From contig JALFSN010000002.1 in the NCBI GenBank assembly GCA_022778805.1, positions 124,001 to 188,000 on the forward strand: 64,000 nucleotides of DNA, read 5' to 3'. Numbering within the stretch: position 1 is the first letter of the stretch; the number at the start of each line of letters is the position of its first letter. The notes beneath the pieces are model-generated. The model was not told the DNA's origin. It ran no database searches and was given only the letters and a program-made list of their open reading frames with translations. A program made the position numbers and the translations under genes. This document shows, piece by piece, positions 8,267 through 17,629 of the stretch. Origin of the DNA: Arcanobacterium sp. (lineage in GTDB: Bacteria; Actinomycetota; Actinomycetes; Actinomycetales; Actinomycetaceae).

Positions 8267-8984
8267 TCATCGGCAGCGCCCATGGCACACCAATATCGGC
8301 TGCCCATTTTTCCAGCGCTCCTAAACTCAGCATTTGCATTCCTTTGACCCACGCACTGTTGGCCTCCTCCATGGCGCTCGTCAGCATCTGTGGTGCCCAC
8401 TGCGCGAGATGCTCACGGGTAAACTGCTCAGCGCTAGCCATGATTGCCTCAGCCCGCCGCGTATCTGGCACTTCCAGAGCATCGAGCACTTCTAGGCAAC
8501 AGCGGGCGAGAAAATCCATCTCTAGCCCAATATGGTCATCAGGTTCGCGGCCTAAGCGCGGAGCTTGCAATCCCACCTGAGCATAGGCGCGACGTACATC
8601 TAGCGTCTGTTCATCAAATACCAGGTGATCTTCTCCGAGGTGCACCGATTCAAACGGGGAGACCTTTGCGCTGGCAGCAATCCCATAGAGGGCATTTTGA
8701 TCTTGCCACACTGCCGAATCGCTCTCTGCCTTGGCCGCTGACTCTTTGAGCAACGCAATGCCACGCTCGGTCAAACCCTTACCCGCAGCATCGCTGGATG
8801 ATTCGCCCGCAGCGTAATCAGCTGACTCATTCGCGCCCTCACCCAAAGATTCACGGAGCGGCCACTGCTCCAGCAACGACATCACGCGAGCGCGAGTATC
8901 TGCGTCTGCAGGCTGAAGCTGAAGCCTCGCCAACACCGTAAAAACTGCGGCATAGCTATCAAGCTGATCATTTGAGATCATCAT
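8250..8984 (-). CDS. TorD/DmsD-family redox enzyme maturation chaperone
   Basis: Cytoplasmic chaperone that binds the Tat signal of a molybdoenzyme and helps cofactor loading. The helical TorD core is recognisable from YGIAASAKVSPFESVHLGED (the P-F-E-S element) and from the later DHIGLEMDFLARCCLEVLDAL (the E-x-D-F element) in the second half. It is 244 residues, slightly long owing to a polar insert at about 45-75. RBS GGAGAAAAG precedes the two possible ATG starts at 8984 and 8981. It is the only TorD-like gene in the window and follows dmsC after 189 bp, so it most likely serves DmsA and possibly the TtrA-like enzyme. Confidence 0.82.
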   Translation of the reverse strand: MMISNDQLDSYAAVFTVLARLQLQPADADTRARVMSLLEQWPLRESLGEGANESADYAAGESSSDAAGKGLTERGIALLKESAAKAESDSAVWQDQNALYGIAASAKVSPFESVHLGEDHLVFDEQTLDVRRAYAQVGLQAPRLGREPDDHIGLEMDFLARCCLEVLDALEVPDTRRAEAIMASAEQFTREHLAQWAPQMLTSAMEEANSAWVKGMQMLSLGALEKWAADIGVPWALPMSDDDE

Positions 8985-9173
8985 CTTTTCTCCATCTCAT
9001 TCTCACCACAGTGCACATAGGTATAGGAACGACACAGTGCACAGGGCAGGCATGACTGCACACAGGGGCAGGCGCTACTCAGGCGCTGCTGCACGCAGGC
9101 AAAAAGGTTCGCGCACACATGACTACTGCGGCACGGGCAGAGGAGCCACAGCGCACACAAGCTGCCGCACGGA

Positions 9174-10226
9174 CTATTGCGCAAACACTTGCAGCGTGTT
9201 GAGCCCCACGTGCCACAAGCCCTCATAGTGTAGCGAGCGCCCAAGCAGTTCGCTCACGAGTGCCAGCACAAACGCCGCTATGAGCATCGCCGTCAGCACC
9301 GCATGAGGCGTCATGGAGATACGCGCTCTCACGGCAGCGAATGTACCGGCGAGCAGCACCGCCACGCCGAGCAGACACAAGCGCCACGCCAGCACACTAG
9401 CCGACAGCTCCTGTGCCACGTGCTGAGCCGCTTGGTTTCCCTGAGCAAGCTGGAGTACATACAGCGGGTACGTGATGAAAATAATGATGCCGGCTGCAGC
9501 AGCTGCTATCGATAGCCACTGCAGAGAACTGCGCACCAGAGCGACAAGATTTTCATCAAGAGAGCTGCCATCGTGCACACCAAAGAGGCGCGAACTCAAC
9601 AACTGCCCTATTTTCTTCTCTGTCATGTTCTTTTTACGGTGAAGATCTCGCGGATTTTCTGCGCGGGCGAGCACAGCAGCTCGATTGAAGTGATTCCATA
9701 CTACGAGCAGCGCAAGAGCCACAGCGAGAGTGCCCGTGAGAATCGCCGACGAGAAAAAGAAAACTGGCACGGCGAAGGTATTCCAGGCAGGGATCGTCCG
9801 CACCGAGTAATACACGCCGCTCATGGAGACGAGCAACCCTAAGCCAGCTAATGCGGCCAGGGCGGCCAGCACTTCCCGCGCCACGCGTCCTAAGCGTCCA
9901 AACCATTGAGCTAAAGCAAAGATAAAGCCCAGAAGTCCGAAGAGCACACCGAAGAGCAGCTCACGGCTCAGCCACGAGGACCCTACATGAGACAGTGTAT
10001 AAATCGCATGCAGCGGATCGCTGAGGTGGAAGAAAGCTGCAATAAAACCCAAAATCAGCAGCGGCCCTACGGCGAAGAGCGCCGCATTCGTCACCCTATC
10101 CACAGATTCAGGAGCGATTTTCTTCCGAAGCCCACACAGGTGGATTGTGCCGAGCGCCCAAAAAGCCCCCACAGACATTTGGGCAATCACTGTAAAAAGA
10201 ATCATCGGGAGTTCTTGCGTGTTCAT
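9174..10226 (-). CDS. dmsC: DMSO reductase membrane anchor subunit DmsC
   Basis: Integral membrane subunit that oxidises menaquinol and feeds DmsB/DmsA. From the ATG at 10224-10226 (RBS AAGGAGAT) the protein begins MNTQELPMILFTVIAQMSVG, which matches the start of the DmsC family, and contains about eight hydrophobic segments. Length is about 350 residues against roughly 290 in E. coli; the extra part is a charged cytoplasmic loop around residues 190-225. The dmsB stop lies 2 bp upstream, so the two are translationally coupled. Confidence 0.88.
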   Translation of the reverse strand: MNTQELPMILFTVIAQMSVGAFWALGTIHLCGLRKKIAPESVDRVTNAALFAVGPLLILGFIAAFFHLSDPLHAIYTLSHVGSSWLSRELLFGVLFGLLGFIFALAQWFGRLGRVAREVLAALAALAGLGLLVSMSGVYYSVRTIPAWNTFAVPVFFFSSAILTGTLAVALALLVVWNHFNRAAVLARAENPRDLHRKKNMTEKKIGQLLSSRLFGVHDGSSLDENLVALVRSSLQWLSIAAAAAGIIIFITYPLYVLQLAQGNQAAQHVAQELSASVLAWRLCLLGVAVLLAGTFAAVRARISMTPHAVLTAMLIAAFVLALVSELLGRSLHYEGLWHVGLNTLQVFAQ

Positions 10227-10228
10227 GA

Positions 10229-10867
10229 TTAGATCTCCTTTGGATTTGTGATCGTCCCTGTGCCCGCATCCCACGCTTGCGCATCGCGGTGCGCCGTCAT
10301 GACTAGGTGCGGATTGGTGAGCGCAGGATCTGGGAGTGGCGCCACCCCAGCGTTGTTTCCGTATTTCTCACGCAGCTGCGCAATAGGCCCCCAATCGAGC
10401 GCACGTGAGGGGCACGCTGCCACGCACGCTGGCTCTTTTCCTTCAGAACGGTAGTCATAGCACAGATCGCATTTGCTCATATGTCCCGTCTGGGGATTCA
10501 ACTGTGGAGCACCATATGGACACGCCCATTGGCAGTAGCGGCATCCCACGCATTTGTTTTCATCCACATAGACCGTCCCATCTGGACGTTTACTCATAGC
10601 AGTGGTTGGACACACCTCCATGCACACCGGATTGTCGCAGTGATTGCAGGAGATTGACGTGTAATACGTGAACACATTCGGCTGGAACGTATTGCCTTGT
10701 ACTTTCCAGCTACCTCCCGAATACTCCACGACGCGGCGCCAACGCACCCCAATCGGAAGATCATGTTTGTCCTTACACGCTATCTGACAGGCCTTGCATC
10801 CATTGCACAACGTCTGATTGAAATAGAAGCCATAGTTGGCTCCCTCTTGAGTGAAATTTTCAGCCAT
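10229..10867 (-). CDS. dmsB: DMSO reductase iron-sulfur subunit DmsB
   Basis: Electron-transfer subunit carrying four [4Fe-4S] clusters between DmsC and DmsA. All four Cys groups are visible: CNGCKACQIACKD, CNHCDNPVCMEVCP, CVGCRYCQWACPYG, and CDLCYDY with CVAACPSRAL. Length 212 residues is normal. An AGGAGGAAA site precedes the ATG at 10867; dmsA ends 21 bp upstream and dmsC begins 2 bp downstream. No signal peptide is present, which is expected because DmsB is exported together with Tat-signal-bearing DmsA. Confidence 0.95.
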   Translation of the reverse strand: MAENFTQEGANYGFYFNQTLCNGCKACQIACKDKHDLPIGVRWRRVVEYSGGSWKVQGNTFQPNVFTYYTSISCNHCDNPVCMEVCPTTAMSKRPDGTVYVDENKCVGCRYCQWACPYGAPQLNPQTGHMSKCDLCYDYRSEGKEPACVAACPSRALDWGPIAQLREKYGNNAGVAPLPDPALTNPHLVMTAHRDAQAWDAGTGTITNPKEI

Positions 10868-10888
10868 CGCACTTTCCTCCTACGCCCG

Positions 10889-13447
10889 CTACGCTCTCTC
10901 AATTTCCACAGCAATGGTGTGTACCGCGTTGCCATGAGCAAGCGGTGAGGGATGAAGCGACGAGAGCGTATTCGTGTTTCCGCCGACATCCACGGGAAGT
11001 TTCTGATTGGCCTTTGCCGGAGGCGTGACGTCGGTGCGCGGGGCATACCATGCCCCTTGCGGCAACGAAGCTACTCCAGGAGCGATTCTCGGCGTCACCT
11101 TGACCGGCACTTTCACAGTGCCACGATCGTTGTACACAAAGACCTCATCACCGTTCCTAATTCCCCGCTTTTGCGCGTCAATCGGGTTCATCCACACGGT
11201 CTGTATATGAGCCTCCCGCAGCCAATCGACATTCCCGTAGGTGGAGTGAGTGCGACCCTTAAAATGGTGGCCAATGAGCTGGATGGGATATTTTCCATCT
11301 CGGACGGCAAGAGCGCCATCCCAGGTGCTCACATACTCCGGTAACGGCACGAGCTCATCGCCCGCGCGTTTCCCATCGAATTCCCCAAATGTCCACTTCG
11401 TGGCCATCTGTGCCAACCGCTGGGAATAGATCTCTACTTTGCCGCTGGGAGTGGGAAGTGGATGTGCCACTGGATCGTTGCGGAAGTCTTCCATAGAGAC
11501 CACTGGCCCAGCATATTTGCGGAAGACACCCATTTTCTTCCACGTGTCGTAATCGGGAATATCAGGGTCATCTTTGCGAGATACTTCCACCGCATCGCGC
11601 AACCAACCCTCTCGATCTTTCCCCGCAGTGAAAGCTGACTTTACTCCGAGCCGATCAGCGAGTTCCGTGCAGATGGTATAGATGTCTTTGCATTCATACA
11701 TCGGCTCAATCGCCTGCGAAGAGATAATCCCGTAAGCCATCGGACTGCCATTTTCACCAGGGTGAAGATCAAACTCCTCCGCCGCAGATGTGCCTGGCAG
11801 CACATAATCGGCATAGCGGCAGGAGACCGTCATCTGAATGTCACAATCGACAATCAGCTCGCACTTAGATTCATCTTGGAGGATGTCCACCGATTTAGCA
11901 TTCTCTCCGGTCTGATTGACAATCGAGTTGCCGCCATATTGCCACACCATTTTGATCGGTACGTCAAGCTTGGTATTGGTGGGGTTGCCATTACTATCCA
12001 CAGGCACTTTGAAATCCCGCACGCCAGGTGCAGGTTTTTCCATCACGCCTGAGTTGAACGTATCCATTTTTTCGCCGTGGTCAATAGCATCCAACCAGCT
12101 AAATACCGAAATGATTTTATTCGAGGGGTTCTTCGTGCTCGATCCGATCGTCTTGTTAATCGGGAGCGCCGGAGACGATTCTCGGGCACCATTGCCACCC
12201 CCTGGAATACCCAGGTTGCCCGTCACGCATGCGAGGAGGAAGATAGCACGCGCCGTATTTTCCCCGTTAGCGTGCCGCTGCGGCCCCCAGCCTTGGGTGA
12301 TCGCACACGGTTTCGCTCCAGCAATCTCACGGGCAAGCCGGCGAATCGTATCGGCGGGGACGCCAGTGATATCTGCCGCCCACTCAGGGGTCTTCTCCAC
12401 GCCATCTTTTTTGCCCTCAATGTACGAGCGGTAGGAAGCGTTAGCCGGAGCTCCCGCTGGCATATGCTGCTCGTCAAAACCGATGCAATACTTATCCAAA
12501 AATGCCTGATCGTGCAGATTCTCTTTGAGCATCACCCAGATCATTCCGGCGATAAGAGCTGCATCCGTGCCAGGGCGCAGCGCAATCCACTCATCGGCGA
12601 TATCTACTGCCGTCTCCGAATAGCGTGGGTCAATCACGATGGTTCGCACTGCTGAGGCTTTCTTCGTCTGCTGCGTCACGAATGTGAGCCCGCCGCCACT
12701 CATGCGCGTCTCCAAAGGATTGTTTCCAAACATCACCTGCAGTTTGGAGCGGGAGGCATCATCAAGCGAATTTGAACCAAACCACGCACCATAAAAGTAC
12801 GGGTAAGCCGAAGTGATTTCGGTGGTGGAGTAGTCGGAATAATGATCGAGGTATCCACCCCAACAGTTCATCAGGCGTGCAAAAGCAGTGGCGTCGGGAG
12901 GCCACGAGCTAGAGACAGTAGCCCCGAGCGTACCTGTCCCATAGTTGATATAGATCGCTTCATTTCCATATGTATTCTTAATGTCTTTCATCTTCGCGGC
13001 AATTTCATCCAGAGCTTGCTCCCAGGAGATTTCCTCCCACTGCCCCTCGCCGCGTTTGGTGCCAGGCTTGCGTTTAAGCGGTTTCTTCAGACGATCTGGA
13101 TTGTAGATTCGGTGCCGTATGGAACGCCCACGCACGCAAGCGCGTACCTGCTGGCTGCCGAGCTTATTATCGCCAGTATTATCAGGCAAGACTCGTTTAA
13201 TGACGCCATCGACCACTTCGAGTCGGAGCGGGCAACGCGAACCACAGTTCACCGTGCACGCAGACCACACAACCTTCGATGCGCCACTTTCCCCTGCCGC
13301 TTGTGCAGCAGCCGCTGGTGCAGCAGGCGTCGAGCCCTCCGCACCCACAAGGGTAGCCACTCCTGCCGCGACTCCACTCCATTTGAGAAATGAACGTCGC
13401 GTAATCCCGCTATGCTGCGGGGTGGATGCACTACTCGACATACTCAT
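10889..13447 (-). CDS. dmsA: DMSO reductase catalytic subunit DmsA
   Basis: Molybdopterin catalytic subunit of an S-/N-oxide reductase of the DMSO type, 852 residues. A Tat signal is clear (TRRSFLKWSGVAAG, R17-R18, followed by an Ala-rich stretch). The N-terminal [4Fe-4S] site is C64-x3-C68-x3-C72 with C104, the spacing of the DmsA subgroup. YSTTEI around S207 aligns with the Ser that ligates Mo in E. coli DmsA. The C-terminal dinucleotide-binding domain (NGDEVFVYNDRG and so on) is complete. AGGAGAGGAAG precedes the ATG at 13447. A TetR-type palindrome lies about 160 bp upstream. The true substrate (DMSO, TMAO or biotin sulfoxide) cannot be read from sequence. Confidence 0.92.
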   Translation of the reverse strand: MSMSSSASTPQHSGITRRSFLKWSGVAAGVATLVGAEGSTPAAPAAAAQAAGESGASKVVWSACTVNCGSRCPLRLEVVDGVIKRVLPDNTGDNKLGSQQVRACVRGRSIRHRIYNPDRLKKPLKRKPGTKRGEGQWEEISWEQALDEIAAKMKDIKNTYGNEAIYINYGTGTLGATVSSSWPPDATAFARLMNCWGGYLDHYSDYSTTEITSAYPYFYGAWFGSNSLDDASRSKLQVMFGNNPLETRMSGGGLTFVTQQTKKASAVRTIVIDPRYSETAVDIADEWIALRPGTDAALIAGMIWVMLKENLHDQAFLDKYCIGFDEQHMPAGAPANASYRSYIEGKKDGVEKTPEWAADITGVPADTIRRLAREIAGAKPCAITQGWGPQRHANGENTARAIFLLACVTGNLGIPGGGNGARESSPALPINKTIGSSTKNPSNKIISVFSWLDAIDHGEKMDTFNSGVMEKPAPGVRDFKVPVDSNGNPTNTKLDVPIKMVWQYGGNSIVNQTGENAKSVDILQDESKCELIVDCDIQMTVSCRYADYVLPGTSAAEEFDLHPGENGSPMAYGIISSQAIEPMYECKDIYTICTELADRLGVKSAFTAGKDREGWLRDAVEVSRKDDPDIPDYDTWKKMGVFRKYAGPVVSMEDFRNDPVAHPLPTPSGKVEIYSQRLAQMATKWTFGEFDGKRAGDELVPLPEYVSTWDGALAVRDGKYPIQLIGHHFKGRTHSTYGNVDWLREAHIQTVWMNPIDAQKRGIRNGDEVFVYNDRGTVKVPVKVTPRIAPGVASLPQGAWYAPRTDVTPPAKANQKLPVDVGGNTNTLSSLHPSPLAHGNAVHTIAVEIERA

Positions 13448-14048
13448 GGCACTTCCTCTCCTGGTGTCCCATTCTCTTCTCTGCGTTTCTTCTCATGCGT
13501 TTTTCGCGTCTTCCTCGCGCCTTCCTCATCCGTGCGTCGTGCACACAGTCTGCACATCTGGCACGCACTGCTGCCCAGCACAACGAGATAGACCCACCAT
13601 AAGATCAATTAAACAAGTGTTCAATAGAAATGCGGAACACATGTGCGCGGGACATTAGTCCAGAGCGATTTTTCGTTGATACAGCAATGAAAAATCGCCA
13701 GCGATAATAAGCGCTATTTTCCTGACGTAAATACTTCTGACGCACACACTCCGCAGCTTCCACCCCCGCTACTTCGCCACCGGAACTATCGCCCTGCACG
13801 CCGCTCGCCACGTCGCCCCGCCATTCCGCCTGCCACGTCGCTCACCACGCTGCCCCATCGCGCACGGCGTCTCAGAATACACAGCGAGACGGCACCTACA
13901 TGGCTTTTCCGCGGGCTTATGGTAACAATGTTGATGAGAATGGCGAGAGCGCAGCTCACCACAGAGCGCCGCCCACCCATATCACCCACGAGCGATCGCT
14001 CACCTAGGTAGATCAATAGGCACGTCCGTGCACATAGAAAGGGACAGC
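13448..14048. promoter_or_regulatory. Divergent intergenic region between dmsA and the TetR-type gene
   Basis: About 600 bp without a supportable gene; the short open frames in it are non-conserved in appearance and lack ribosome sites. It should hold the promoters of dmsABC (leftward) and of the regulator (rightward). The one clear element is the palindrome at 13609-13624, described separately. A partial copy of its half-site (GGAACACATG) follows at 13634-13643. Confidence 0.5.
13609..13624. promoter_or_regulatory. Probable TetR-family operator upstream of dmsA
   Basis: TTAAACAAGTGTTCAA is a 7+2+7 palindrome with one mismatch (TTRAACA half-sites), typical in size for TetR-family operators. 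A related site, TAGAACACATGCTCAA at 15395-15410, sits in front of the second Mo-enzyme operon. The regulator encoded at 14049-14849 lies between them, which makes it the natural candidate ligand. Confidence 0.55.
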
Positions 14049-14849
14049 GTGACCACTAGCGACACCAACCACCGGCACGCTTTTCATGAGGGAGACGGCA
14101 TCAGCCACGACCCTCGCTACGTGCGCGCCCAGCTGGCGCTGCGTACTGCAATCTTCACTCTGGCCTCCACCAAACGGGCAGAAGATATCACCGTCTCTGA
14201 GCTTTCTACCGCAGCTGGCGTCTCTCGCGGCACGTTTTATAGCCATGCCGCCTCTCCTGCTGAGCTGCTGGCCAAGAGCCTCATCCACGAGATGAAACCG
14301 TCATTTTCGGCCATTGGCTCTCTGTTGAGCAAGACTCAGCGTGATTACATGTTGCGCTGGCGAGCTATCTACGTGCAGCTTTTTCAGCATGTGCAGCAGC
14401 ACGCCGCCATTTACCAGCATATTTTTCTCGACAAGCCCGAATCTGTAGTGCTGGGGTATATATCCGCCTATTTCCGCGAAGCAGTGGGAGAGTACGTGCA
14501 CGAATTTGCCCGATACAATGGCGAGACAGCGCGCGAGCTGAATAAGACCGTCACGACGCTGTGGGTGACGATGGCCATTGAGCAGCAGGTACACAACACT
14601 ATCGCCATGCTCACCGCATGGATTGAAACGGGAATGGCGACCACGCCTGAGACCGCCGTCAATACTTTTATGACTCTTGCTCCCCCGTGGCAATTTGCTA
14701 AGTTTGGTGACGATGGAAAGATTCATTTGCGCCGTACGCACGCCTTAAACACTATGCTAGAGGCACACGCGACAGACATAGCGAGTGACGCCGTCGCCCG
14801 CTCTTCTCGCGCAAAAAGTCACGCGCAGGATCAGCAAAAGGGCAGATAA
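14049..14849 (+). CDS. TetR/AcrR-family transcriptional regulator
   Basis: DNA-binding repressor-type protein. The N-terminal helix-turn-helix reads ITVSELSTAAGVSRGTFYSH, a textbook TetR signature with the RGTFYSHF-like recognition helix. The C-terminal ligand domain is unassigned. The GTG at 14049 has AAAGGGA upstream and is preferred over the in-frame GTG at 14028. The stop is 10 bp before tatB, whose ribosome site overlaps the gap, so regulator and tatB are probably one transcript. It lies between the divergently placed dms and ttr-like operons, whose upstream regions share a palindrome, and is therefore the likely controller of both. The inducer is unknown. Confidence 0.88.
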   Translation: MTTSDTNHRHAFHEGDGISHDPRYVRAQLALRTAIFTLASTKRAEDITVSELSTAAGVSRGTFYSHAASPAELLAKSLIHEMKPSFSAIGSLLSKTQRDYMLRWRAIYVQLFQHVQQHAAIYQHIFLDKPESVVLGYISAYFREAVGEYVHEFARYNGETARELNKTVTTLWVTMAIEQQVHNTIAMLTAWIETGMATTPETAVNTFMTLAPPWQFAKFGDDGKIHLRRTHALNTMLEAHATDIASDAVARSSRAKSHAQDQQKGR

Positions 14850-14859
14850 GGAGGAGCAG

Positions 14860-15267
14860 ATGAGCTTTTTCGGCATCAATGGCGCAGAGTTTCTCGTACT
14901 GCTTGTCGTGGTCATCGTCGTGCTCGGCCCGTCACGCACAGCACAGGCGCTCGTAGCCATACAGCACGGCGTCACGAAAATGCGCGGCTGGAGCGCGCAG
15001 CTGCGTGAACAGCTCTCACAGCTGCGCGAACAAGAGCAGGCCGCAGAAGATTCCGCACTGACCGATCTAAGCAACGTCGCCTCAGCCACCGATTCGCTCG
15101 CCACTGCTACAGCGGACATCAATTCCGCTCTCCGTGAGCTTGATCCCACTCAGCTCGATCCGCGCAAAATGATTAAAGAAGCCGTGGCTGAAGAGATGAA
15201 AGCCTGGATGGAGACTGCCCATATCTCAGGGATGCCAAGCGAAAAGCAGCAGCACGAAAACCACTGA
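14860..15267 (+). CDS. tatB: Sec-independent translocase subunit TatB
   Basis: 135 residues from the ATG at 14860, which has AAGGAGG nine bases upstream. The N-terminus is a single membrane helix (FLVLLVVVIVVLGPSR) followed by the amphipathic helix and a charged coiled tail, the TatA/B fold. The Gly-Pro after the helix (LGPSR) and the position next to Mo enzymes favour TatB over TatA; a shorter TatA lies at 26222. It would recognise twin-arginine precursors such as DmsA and the TtrA-like protein. It sits directly downstream of the TetR-type regulator. Confidence 0.85.
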   Translation: MSFFGINGAEFLVLLVVVIVVLGPSRTAQALVAIQHGVTKMRGWSAQLREQLSQLREQEQAAEDSALTDLSNVASATDSLATATADINSALRELDPTQLDPRKMIKEAVAEEMKAWMETAHISGMPSEKQQHENH

Positions 15268-15394
15268 CCACGCACCACGCTTCGCACCCTCAACCGCAGT
15301 ATCCAACATCCACCGATTTAGAAAACAAAAGTCTCACCAAAATATCTCAGCTTCCACTTCGCTACCGCGCCCCAGAAAGGTATAACTAGATCTA

Positions 15395-15410
15395 TAGAAC
15401 ACATGCTCAA
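15395..15410. promoter_or_regulatory. Operator-like palindrome upstream of the ttr-like operon
   Basis: TAGAACACATGCTCAA resembles the palindrome upstream of dmsA (GAACA...TCAA core, two mismatches between half-sites). It follows a TATAAC at 15381, a possible -10, so a bound regulator would block transcription. Its position also argues that the coding start of the next gene is downstream of 15410. Confidence 0.45.
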
Positions 15411-15474
15411 TAGATGCTTGCGCACAGATGCCCACGCACATGCACCATCAATGATGATAGTGAAAAGAGGAAGT

Positions 15475-16224
15475 ATGGCTCGCACCTCCATTCTCCCACC
15501 TCATACAGCTAAGCTTTCCGCGACGGCGGCAGCAGATCCACCCGCGACAGCAAAAGCAGCCGGAAAAGTAGCTGGAGAAACAGAGCACCAACCACGCTGG
15601 GGAATGGTCATTGACCTGCAAAAATGCGTTGGCTGCGACGCCTGCACAGTGGCGTGCAAAGCTGAGAATCGCACGCCGCCAGGGGTCTCGTACAACGTCG
15701 TCTTTGAAACTGAAGTGGGCACGTATCCAGACGTCAAACGCATGAACATCCCTCGCCCGTGTATGCAGTGCGACGATCCTCCCTGCGTAGAAGTTTGCCC
15801 CGTCAATGCCACGTATAAAGGTGACGACGGAATCGTCGTCATTGATGCCGACCGCTGCATCGGCTGCCGCCTGTGCATCACGGCGTGCCCCTATGGGGCA
15901 CGCTCTTTCGATTTTGGCGAAAGCTACGAGCAGGAAATGCAAGGAGCCAACGAAATCACCGCGCCGGAATTCGGGATTGCCCGCGGAAAGCGCGGCGGAG
16001 AACTCTCCACCCCCATCGGCACTGTGCGCAAATGCAATTTCTGCCAGCATCGGCTCGCTCGCGGGGAAGAACCAGCATGTGTGGAATGCTGTATCGGAGA
16101 CGCCCGCATCTTCGGAGATCTCGACGATCCCACGAGCCTCGTCTCCCAACTGTCCCACTCTGATCGTGCTTTCCGCCTCAAGGAGGAGGCCGGCACAAAT
16201 CCCCGAGTGTACTATTTGAGGTGA
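15475..16224 (+). CDS. ttrB: Iron-sulfur subunit of a tetrathionate/polysulfide-type reductase (TtrB-like)
   Basis: Electron carrier between the NrfD-type membrane subunit and the Mo catalytic subunit encoded next. Four Cys groups of the four-cluster ferredoxin family are present: [40 protein letters not shown], and CNFCQHRL with CVECC. The start at 15475 (AGAGGAAGT upstream) avoids overlap with the operator-like site; a longer frame begins at 15403. The N-terminal 40 residues are Ala-rich and without an RR motif. Order B-C-A matches ttrBCA of enterobacteria. A polysulfide or thiosulfate reductase subunit is the alternative. Confidence 0.8.
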   Translation: MARTSILPPHTAKLSATAAADPPATAKAAGKVAGETEHQPRWGMVIDLQKCVGCDACTVACKAENRTPPGVSYNVVFETEVGTYPDVKRMNIPRPCMQCDDPPCVEVCPVNATYKGDDGIVVIDADRCIGCRLCITACPYGARSFDFGESYEQEMQGANEITAPEFGIARGKRGGELSTPIGTVRKCNFCQHRLARGEEPACVECCIGDARIFGDLDDPTSLVSQLSHSDRAFRLKEEAGTNPRVYYLR

Positions 16225-16228
16225 AAGC

Positions 16229-17629
16229 ATGGCACGGACGCAACAAACGCGGCAAACGCGGCGACTCTTCTCCACAGCTATAGCTACGATTAAGCAGCAC
16301 GGCATTGCCGTCGGCGTATTAGCGGCACTTGTACTCATCACGGCATACCCCGTGATCCAGCGGCTCATTGGCGGATTAGGGCCTAGCACCGACGTCACCA
16401 ATCAAGTGCCGTGGGGACTGTGGGTGATTTTCTACGTCTATTTCGTGGGGATGAGTGCCGGTGCAGCTTTGATCTCCACTCTCTCATACGTCTTCAATCT
16501 GCAGGTATTTGATTCAATACGGCGGGCGGCGCTGGTGGTCGCACTCCTAGGATTGGCCTTTGGTGGTCTGTTCATCGGCTTCGACATCGGCCGATGGGAT
16601 CGCCTCTTTAGCACATTCATCTTTTTCCATTGGACGAGCGCGCTCTCCTGGGAGATTCGTTTCTTCTTCCTCTATATCATCGTGTTAGCCGTGATGCTTA
16701 TTGTCGATATCCGGCTCACGCTGGGAAAAAGCGCCCATCCAGATAGAGCTCGCTCCGTGCTCAAAGGATTCGGCATCGCACTGATACCTATTGCGCTGCT
16801 CGGCGTGCTTGGCTCAGAAGCAATGATTTTCTCCACGAATAGCACCCGCCCGATGTGGTATGGCCCCATGCTCCCGCTGGTCTTCATCATCTCCAGCGTT
16901 ATGGCTGGAGCAGCTATCCTCATCGTGATCGCCTACGTCCACGAGCGCAGTCAGCAGCGCCAACTCAAGCGGCAGGATGGGCAAGATAGGCAGGGCAGGC
17001 GTGACATCGCTGTCGCGGCTCCCTTTACCACAGCCCCTCTTATCGCGGCTCTCGGGAAGATCCTGCTCACTTTCACGTTTATTGACATGCTCGTGAGCAC
17101 TTTTGAATACTGCGTACCCCTGTTGGCTGGTGAATCTGCAGAGCTCACCGTGATTCGTTGGACGACTACCGGCCCGTGGGCGTGGGTATTTTGGGGGCTG
17201 TATATCGCCGTGGGACTCGTGGGCACTGCAGCCATTTTGCTCAGTCGCTTCGGGCGCTCCTCCCATGGAATCCTCACCGCTGCCATATGCGCCCTCATAG
17301 GGGTGCTCGCCATTCGTTTTACCATCGTGATTCCTCCCCAAATTCCGCGATTACTCTCCGGATTCCCCGCAGGAGAGTTTGCCCCCACGCTGAGCGAATG
17401 GCTCGTGGCCGTGTGCTTTATCTCCCTCGGAGTGCTTCTCTATGTGCTTGCCACGGCATTTCTTCCCATTCATCCTCACGACTGCACTGCCAGCGCTGGT
17501 TCCCAGCTATCCGCACATTCGGATAGCGTTTCCATGAGCCCAGATAGCACCTCTGAGAATCTGGATAGTACTGGGGATAACGCCCTGGCCGCAGCAGCTA
17601 CATTTTCCAGCGATCAAGGAGACAAATGA
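16229..17629 (+). CDS. ttrC: NrfD/PsrC-type membrane subunit (TtrC-like)
   Basis: Integral membrane quinol-oxidising subunit of the NrfD family, 466 residues with about nine to ten hydrophobic segments. The family region QVPWGLWVIFYVYFVGMSAG and the later GSEAMIF are visible. The C-terminal 60 residues are Ser/Asp/Ala-rich and probably cytoplasmic. GAGGTGA precedes the ATG 4 bp after the TtrB-like stop. Its stop overlaps the start of the catalytic subunit (ATGATG), so all three are translationally coupled. Confidence 0.85.
   Translation: MARTQQTRQTRRLFSTAIATIKQHGIAVGVLAALVLITAYPVIQRLIGGLGPSTDVTNQVPWGLWVIFYVYFVGMSAGAALISTLSYVFNLQVFDSIRRAALVVALLGLAFGGLFIGFDIGRWDRLFSTFIFFHWTSALSWEIRFFFLYIIVLAVMLIVDIRLTLGKSAHPDRARSVLKGFGIALIPIALLGVLGSEAMIFSTNSTRPMWYGPMLPLVFIISSVMAGAAILIVIAYVHERSQQRQLKRQDGQDRQGRRDIAVAAPFTTAPLIAALGKILLTFTFIDMLVSTFEYCVPLLAGESAELTVIRWTTTGPWAWVFWGLYIAVGLVGTAAILLSRFGRSSHGILTAAICALIGVLAIRFTIVIPPQIPRLLSGFPAGEFAPTLSEWLVAVCFISLGVLLYVLATAFLPIHPHDCTASAGSQLSAHSDSVSMSPDSTSENLDSTGDNALAAAATFSSDQGDK

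Noticed and set aside
15403-15474. Longer start for the TtrB-like gene at 15403
   Set aside because: It would begin inside the operator-like site and lacks a ribosome site; the start at 15475 has one.
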